A stretch of 19,877 nucleotides of DNA from Candidatus Magasanikiibacteriota bacterium (GTDB taxonomy: Bacteria; Patescibacteriota; Patescibacteriia; Magasanikbacterales; GWA2-37-8). The first letter of the stretch is position 1. Every line of letters starts with the position of its first letter. A program made the translations under genes and the position numbers. The notes beneath the pieces are model-generated. The model searched no databases. It had not been told where the DNA came from and saw only the letters and a list, made by a program, of their open reading frames with translations. Below are positions 15,582 to 19,877 of the stretch, piece by piece. Location of the stretch: NCBI GenBank assembly GCA_903853785.1, contig CAINUM010000003.1:1-19877 (forward strand), given 5' to 3'.

Positions 15582-15803
15582 ATGATAATGCCAAAAGAGG
15601 TCAAAAAAATGTTTTGGGATACAGATATAAAAACGATTAAAAAAGAAAATCGGAATTTTGTTATTGACAGAATTGCTGAAAAAGGTGGTTTGTTTGCCAC
15701 CAATTGGTTAATAGCCAAATTTGGAAAACGAGTGATTAAAAAAACGGTTCGAACTAGTCGCAATGTTTCTGTTAAATCAAAGAATTTTTGGAGTATTGTA
15801 TAA
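15582..15803 (+). CDS. DUF6922-like small protein, probable antitoxin partner
   Basis: A 73-residue basic protein. The pattern FWDTD..I....NRNFVIDRIAEKG...W....FG...I...V..SRN.S.K...FW resembles DUF6922 proteins, which are commonly encoded just upstream of AbiEii-type nucleotidyltransferases. By analogy it is the antitoxin or DNA-binding partner; this is inference from context. The first ATG (15582) lies at the predicted transcription start, implying a leaderless message. ATG 15588 is also possible, and ATG 15609 (MFWDTD) has a GAGGT seven bases upstream and would start right at the conserved part. Its TAA is followed after one base by the ATG of the toxin-like gene (TAATATG), so the two are probably translationally coupled. 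Confidence 0.6.
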   Translation: MIMPKEVKKMFWDTDIKTIKKENRNFVIDRIAEKGGLFATNWLIAKFGKRVIKKTVRTSRNVSVKSKNFWSIV

Positions 15804-15804
15804 T

Positions 15805-16428
15805 ATGTTTTTAGAAACATTAGCCCCAGATACAAAAAAAGTTTTAGAAAAAATTAGCAAATCAGATTGGTTGGAAAAGTATTACTTAGCCGGTGGTACG
15901 GCTTTGGCATTGCAGTATGGTCATCGCCAATCGGTTGATTTAGATTGGTTTACTGAAAAAAATTTTTCTACCAAAGTCTTATTATCTAAATTACAAAAGT
16001 TTGGAAAGTTTCAGGTTTTAAACGAAGAAGAAAATACATTAGAAGGGTATTTGGATGGTGTTAAAATGAGTTTTATGACTTATCCATATTCTTTATTAAA
16101 GCCAGTTATAAAATTTTCTGATAAAGTAAAGGTGGCTGATAAGATGGATATTGCCTTAATGAAAATTACAGCAATTTCTGATAGAAATACAAAAAAAGAT
16201 TTTATAGATTTATATTGGTATTTACATATTGAAAAAACAGATCTGATTGGTTTGTTTGCAAAATTAAACAAAAAGTATGTTGGTATAAATTATGACGTTG
16301 TGCATATCTGCAAATCGCTGGTGTATTTTAAAGAGGCAGAAGTGCAACCACTTCCACAAATGATGCAATCGATAAATTGGGCTAAAATAAAGAGTTTTTT
16401 TGTTTCAGAAGTTAAAAAAATCGTATAG
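15805..16428 (+). CDS. AbiEii/AbiGii-type nucleotidyltransferase, probable toxin
   Basis: A 207-residue protein of the nucleotidyl transferase AbiEii toxin family. The N-terminal catalytic signature is clear: AGGTALALQYGHRQSVDLDWF with the Gly-Gly-Thr motif at residues 30-32 and the metal-binding Asp-x-Asp at 45 and 47. The family then has a Lys-rich middle (VADKMDIALMKITAISDRNTKKDFIDLYWYL, residues about 112-142) with the usual Lys and Asp positions, and a helical C-terminus. Family knowledge: AbiEii enzymes add nucleotides to RNA (some to tRNA ends) and arrest growth, aborting phage infection. The start ATG 15805 is one base after the upstream stop; a longer reading from 15763 would overlap that gene by 41 bases. 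It stops with TAG. All catalytic residues I can place are intact, so it should be active. Confidence 0.85.
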   Translation: MFLETLAPDTKKVLEKISKSDWLEKYYLAGGTALALQYGHRQSVDLDWFTEKNFSTKVLLSKLQKFGKFQVLNEEENTLEGYLDGVKMSFMTYPYSLLKPVIKFSDKVKVADKMDIALMKITAISDRNTKKDFIDLYWYLHIEKTDLIGLFAKLNKKYVGINYDVVHICKSLVYFKEAEVQPLPQMMQSINWAKIKSFFVSEVKKIV

Positions 16429-16450
16429 TTTTTTTGGCTGGTGTTATAGT

Positions 16451-16479
16451 TTGTCCACATTTTTTAAATGTGTTATAAT
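16451..16479 (+). promoter_or_regulatory. Extended -10 promoter of the VirB6-like operon
   Basis: TTGTCC (16451-16456), a 17-base spacer, and TATAAT (16474-16479) preceded by TG at 16471-16472. The start is expected near 16486, 18 bases before the ATG at 16504, which rules out the earlier in-frame ATG at 16468. Confidence 0.7.
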
Positions 16480-16503
16480 ATCCGCATATTATTATTTATA
16501 AAC

Positions 16504-19359
16504 ATGTTCTCAATTTTAAAACAGAGAACGATTTCACTATATAATTTTCTCAAGATGCACAAACTGCATTTGGGAGCTTTTTTGTTTACTACTTTTATAT
16601 TTTTAGCAGGTTATTTTTCGGTTGGAATTTATTCGATGAATAATAGTGATTTGAATTTATTAAAACCACAAATGGTATTGGCTACTGCCGATGGAGAGCC
16701 TGAGGCCGCACCTCCCACTTCAGAAGCACCAAAACCTGAACCTGCAAAACCAGAACCCGCTAAAACGGAACCGGCAAAGACAGAACCTTCCAAACCGGTT
16801 TCTTCTCCTGAACCAGCACCAAATGGAAATATATTAACAGATACAGCTGGGGTTTTGACTCGTTTTGTAGCCGGGATAATTTTGCAACTTGCGACCTGGA
16901 TGTTAAAAATGGCATTTTGGGCATTAGCTCTTTTGATTACGGTTGCCGGCTACAATGGTTTTATTCATTCTACCGCGGTAAATATTGGCTGGGTGATGGT
17001 ACGTGATGTTACCAATATGTTTTTTGTGGTGATATTGTTGTTGGTCGCATTTGGTACGATCTTAGGATTAGAACAATACGAATGGAAAAAAATGTTGGTA
17101 AAGTTTTTCTTTGCCGCTGTTTTGGTAAATTTTAGTCGTGTCATTTGTGGGGTGATTATCGATGTTGGACAGGTAGTGATGATTACTTTTGTAAATGGTG
17201 TTGCCGCCACTGCTGGTGGAAATTTAATCAACGCTTTTAGTGTTGATAAAATATTAGGACTTTCTGGAAGTGCCGATCCAGCAGCTATGGTGGATAATGG
17301 ACAACTTTTTGTAGCGTCTGTTGGAGCTTTGGTTTTTTCTTCGATTATTTTTGCCATGATGTTGGCATTTTTGTGGATTTTAGTATCACGTCTGATTGTG
17401 TTGTGGATTTTAATAGTATTGTCTCCATTTGCATTTGTGCTAAGTGTCATACCACAAACTCAAAAATATGCTTCACAATGGTGGAGTGAATTTGGTAATC
17501 ATGTGGTGGTTGGTCCAGCAATTGTATTTTTCTTATGGTTGGCTTTTGCCGTAGTGGGTGGGGGACAAATTGGTGCAGAAATTTCTAAAGATAGTGCTAT
17601 TCCAGATGCTCAAAAAAATATGGGTGATGAAAATGCCGCCGGTGTTGGTGGTACTATGGGTTGGGATAAAATGGCCAACTTTGCAATTGCGATTGGTATT
17701 TTATTAGTGGGTGCAAAAACTTCTCAATCACTTGGTACAGTTGGTGGTAGTGCAATGGGCAAGGCGACTGACTTTGGTAAGAAAGTGGCGATGGTGGCCT
17801 CAGGTGCCAGTGCAGCAATGTGGGCTGGTAATAAAGCTAAAGAAGGAGCTACAGCTGCTGCTAAGTGGGGTATGATGAAGGCTCCAATTATCGGCGGAGA
17901 TAAATGGAAAGAACGTGGGGCGGCGATTCACGAAAAAGCATTGAATCTTGGGGAAGGTTGGAACAAGAAGATTGGTACTTCTAGATTTGCGTCTGCTTTT
18001 CATGTAGGTAGGCATGAAAAAATTATGAAGGAGAGAGAAAAAACAATCAAAGTCAGTAAAGATAACATGCAGAGCAGTGTAAAAGGAGCACATATTGATT
18101 ATTTAAAAAGACATGCAGATGAGATGGAGGGTAAGCAAATCACTACAAAAGGAAGTGCTGATATGAGACGTCAAACTATTCGTGACACAGCCTCTTTAGA
18201 AGCTCTAAATGACAAAGAGATTGGAGAGAAATACAGAGACAGTTTTGTTAAAAAAACTACAGCATCCAACAAATTAGACACAGGAAAAACTAATATTGAA
18301 TTATCTGCAGTCAGATTAGCTGAACATGGTGGTGTGAATGAAATGGAATTTATTAAGTCTATTCACGATAGACAGACCGTGGCTGATACATTGGGTGTAG
18401 AGCGCAAAACACAGGTGACTGAAGTTGCTACATCACGTAAAGAAGCGGATACTGAATTACTCAAGCAGAGTGGTGATTTAGAAAGTTTAGAAAAAGCAAT
18501 CGTTGATTTACAGTCAGCTGTTGTTCGAATTGACGCGGGCGAAGACTCACAAAAAGTTTACGACTCACTTCCACACGGTGCTGCTGGGATTGTTCTGGAT
18601 GAGCATCCGGAAGTGTATGACGACCCTTCCAATATGGCCCAAGCTATCAAAGAAACACTAAATAAAAAAATAGAAGATCACAAGAAAGCATCTTCTGAGT
18701 TGAAGTTTGGAGATTTGAAATTAAACGCTGGTGGTGATACAGAAAAACAAATCGCTATTTTGGAAGATATCAAAAAAGAAATGTCTAAACAGACAAAAGA
18801 TGGTACAGGTGATTTGGCCGCAGTATGGGAAAAACACGGGAAAGGTTCGGAAAATGCTGTTGGACTTACAAAAGACCAGGAGTTGGGTGGTAAGTTCATA
18901 CAGAAAAATATGGGTCGCAATATAGAGACTGCTTTAGAAACATTAAAACATATAGAAAAACAAAAAAAGGACAACAAAGCGAAAAATTTAACCGCCCCAA
19001 TTTCATTAGGTAATGCAACAAAGACCGCAGTACAAAATCAACGTATAGATATTTCAACAAAACAACAAATTGAAATGTCAGGTACAATAAATTTGTCTAG
19101 TATCGCTGGAATGGGAGATCAGAGTGCTGCTATGAAAGCAGCTTTGGAAAAAGCTGGGATCACAAAAGACTCGATTGGTCGTGGTTTGAACCCAGATCAA
19201 ATAAATAATGCAATTAAAAACTTATCAAGTCCTGATGTAGAAAATGAAATTAAAAAATTAGGTGTAACTAACGCCGCTTTCGAAAAAATGATTAGAAGTT
19301 TAAATCCAGAAGGAAGTAACATCGACAGAACAACTGTTGAAGGGATCATGAATAGCTAA
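16504..19359 (+). CDS. VirB6/TrbL-like polytopic membrane protein with long soluble C-terminus
   Basis: A 951-residue protein. A first membrane helix (about 21-43) is followed by an extracytoplasmic or linker region rich in Pro, Glu and Lys (EPAKP/EPAKT repeats, residues 79-98). Next comes a block of about six to eight membrane helices (about 120-410), including LITVAGYNGF, FFVVILLLVAFGTILGLEQYEWKKM, SRLIVLWILIVLSPFAF and VVGPAIVFFLWLAFAVVGGG. This layout fits VirB6/TrbL-type inner-membrane components of type IV secretion systems, which are recurrent in CPR genomes; the match is by architecture and I cannot confirm it by search. Residues about 410-951 are soluble, charged, mostly helical and low in hydrophobics, unusually long for VirB6. 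The start ATG 16504 follows the promoter. A further gene begins 19 bases after its TAA. Confidence 0.6.
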   Translation: MFSILKQRTISLYNFLKMHKLHLGAFLFTTFIFLAGYFSVGIYSMNNSDLNLLKPQMVLATADGEPEAAPPTSEAPKPEPAKPEPAKTEPAKTEPSKPVSSPEPAPNGNILTDTAGVLTRFVAGIILQLATWMLKMAFWALALLITVAGYNGFIHSTAVNIGWVMVRDVTNMFFVVILLLVAFGTILGLEQYEWKKMLVKFFFAAVLVNFSRVICGVIIDVGQVVMITFVNGVAATAGGNLINAFSVDKILGLSGSADPAAMVDNGQLFVASVGALVFSSIIFAMMLAFLWILVSRLIVLWILIVLSPFAFVLSVIPQTQKYASQWWSEFGNHVVVGPAIVFFLWLAFAVVGGGQIGAEISKDSAIPDAQKNMGDENAAGVGGTMGWDKMANFAIAIGILLVGAKTSQSLGTVGGSAMGKATDFGKKVAMVASGASAAMWAGNKAKEGATAAAKWGMMKAPIIGGDKWKERGAAIHEKALNLGEGWNKKIGTSRFASAFHVGRHEKIMKEREKTIKVSKDNMQSSVKGAHIDYLKRHADEMEGKQITTKGSADMRRQTIRDTASLEALNDKEIGEKYRDSFVKKTTASNKLDTGKTNIELSAVRLAEHGGVNEMEFIKSIHDRQTVADTLGVERKTQVTEVATSRKEADTELLKQSGDLESLEKAIVDLQSAVVRIDAGEDSQKVYDSLPHGAAGIVLDEHPEVYDDPSNMAQAIKETLNKKIEDHKKASSELKFGDLKLNAGGDTEKQIAILEDIKKEMSKQTKDGTGDLAAVWEKHGKGSENAVGLTKDQELGGKFIQKNMGRNIETALETLKHIEKQKKDNKAKNLTAPISLGNATKTAVQNQRIDISTKQQIEMSGTINLSSIAGMGDQSAAMKAALEKAGITKDSIGRGLNPDQINNAIKNLSSPDVENEIKKLGVTNAAFEKMIRSLNPEGSNIDRTTVEGIMNS
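16738..16797 (+). repeat. 15-bp tandem coding repeat (Glu-Pro-Ala-Lys-Pro/Thr)
   Basis: Four consecutive 15-base units at 16738, 16753, 16768 and 16783 encode EPAKP, EPAKT, EPAKT and EPSKP. Third codon positions differ between units, so the repeat is old or selected at the protein level. It makes a rigid, extended linker after the first membrane helix. Confidence 0.85.
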
Positions 19360-19378
19360 AATATTTAATTTACTATAT

Positions 19379-19877
19379 ATGGGTAATACTGAACAATCAG
19401 CCAACAGAAGTGGAACTGAATTTGTGCCTAGTGTAGGGAAAGCACTTAGAGAATCTGCAGAAAAAGTTCGACCAGAAATAATGGCCGCTAAAGCAAAAGT
19501 TGAAGCGCACGAAAGAGAAGTTTATACTACTTTAGTTAGTGAATTACTTGAAGAAGAAATTGCGCGCCAAACGCTTTCTAAACATTATGGTATTTCAATG
19601 CCGGTAGATGCTGGAACTACTGCGATAGAAAAAGTAAAGAATAATTATTTTAAAAAGATGAATCAGACCCAGCTGTTAGATGCGCTTAAACAGATTACTA
19701 GTCGAATATCACAAAAAAGACGGGATAAAAAAGATTATATTGGTAGCACTGAAAATCGTTTAGATGGTTATATGTTAAAGGGTTTAGTACAGAGAATGCA
19801 AGACGAAAGATACTTAGACGATCCTCAAGGTACCGCGGAAAAGCAAATTATGGCTGAAATTGGTTCTGCTGGAGAAG
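19379..19877 (+). CDS. Unidentified soluble protein, N-terminal part (3' end outside window)
   Basis: An ATG at 19379 opens a frame that stays open to the window end (166 codons visible). The product begins MGNTEQSANRSGTEFVPSVG and continues as a charged, helix-rich soluble protein with no signal peptide or membrane helix. Glu/Lys/Arg-rich stretches (about 23-50 and 100-135) suggest coiled coil. I recognise no domain. It is 19 bases after the VirB6-like gene with no terminator between, so it is almost certainly in that operon and may be a cytoplasmic partner of the membrane protein. There is no Shine-Dalgarno; the context is ACTATAT-ATG, as for the other host-type genes. Confidence 0.65.
   Translation, partial: MGNTEQSANRSGTEFVPSVGKALRESAEKVRPEIMAAKAKVEAHEREVYTTLVSELLEEEIARQTLSKHYGISMPVDAGTTAIEKVKNNYFKKMNQTQLLDALKQITSRISQKRRDKKDYIGSTENRLDGYMLKGLVQRMQDERYLDDPQGTAEKQIMAEIGSAGE

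Noticed and set aside
16468..16503. Earlier in-frame ATG for the VirB6-like protein
   Set aside because: It lies within the spacer of the promoter (16451-16479), upstream of the expected transcription start.

Overview
The window looks like part of a Candidatus Patescibacteria (CPR) genome, probably of the Parcubacteria type; this is inferred from gene content and style, not from a marker tree. The DNA is AT-rich. Eleven of the twelve host-type genes with a visible stop end in TAA or TAG and none in TGA (all twelve if the left-edge fragment is counted), and almost no host-type start has a Shine-Dalgarno sequence; starts instead sit in an (A/T)AAT-ATG-like context. A very large secreted cysteine-rich protein, a VirB6/TrbL-like membrane protein with a huge soluble tail, and compact housekeeping operons fit that group.

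Layout. 1-306: C-terminal end of an O-antigen ligase/polymerase-like membrane protein. 281-440: a promoter followed by a rod-like, T-run-terminated structured RNA of about 125 nt that I cannot assign to a family. 449-2677: groES-groEL chaperonin operon with its promoter, a variant CIRCE (HrcA) operator, a large structured repeat between the two genes, and a terminator. 2695-4937: tight operon of a COG2426-type small membrane protein, release factor 2 (prfB) and the YrdC/Sua5-family threonylcarbamoyl-AMP synthase. A second, inverted copy of the structured repeat lies at 4947-5027. 5042-5896: rsmA (ksgA). 5889-14504: a two-gene operon encoding a membrane-anchored protein with thrombospondin type 3-like calcium-binding repeats and a 2621-residue secreted cysteine-rich protein, closed by a perfect 14-bp hairpin terminator.

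14545-15245 is a GC-rich patch unlike everything around it. It carries one minus-strand lipoprotein gene with a perfect Shine-Dalgarno and a TGA stop, so it is either a recent import or an assembly chimera. 15158-15581 is mostly non-coding with small inverted repeats. 15545-16428 is a toxin-antitoxin-like pair (DUF6922-like small protein plus AbiEii-type nucleotidyltransferase) behind a near-consensus promoter that would give an almost leaderless mRNA. 16451-19877 holds a promoter, the VirB6/TrbL-like membrane protein and the start of a further unidentified gene that runs off the window.

How they may work together: translation and protein-quality genes (chaperonin, RF2, t6A synthesis, 16S rRNA dimethylation) occupy the left half. 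The right half is a surface/secretion module: a calcium-binding anchor, a giant disulfide-rich exoprotein with a carbohydrate-binding-like domain, and a polytopic channel-like protein. It is interrupted by the toxin-antitoxin pair and the foreign patch. The idea that these form one cell-surface apparatus is inference and is the most interesting hypothesis here.
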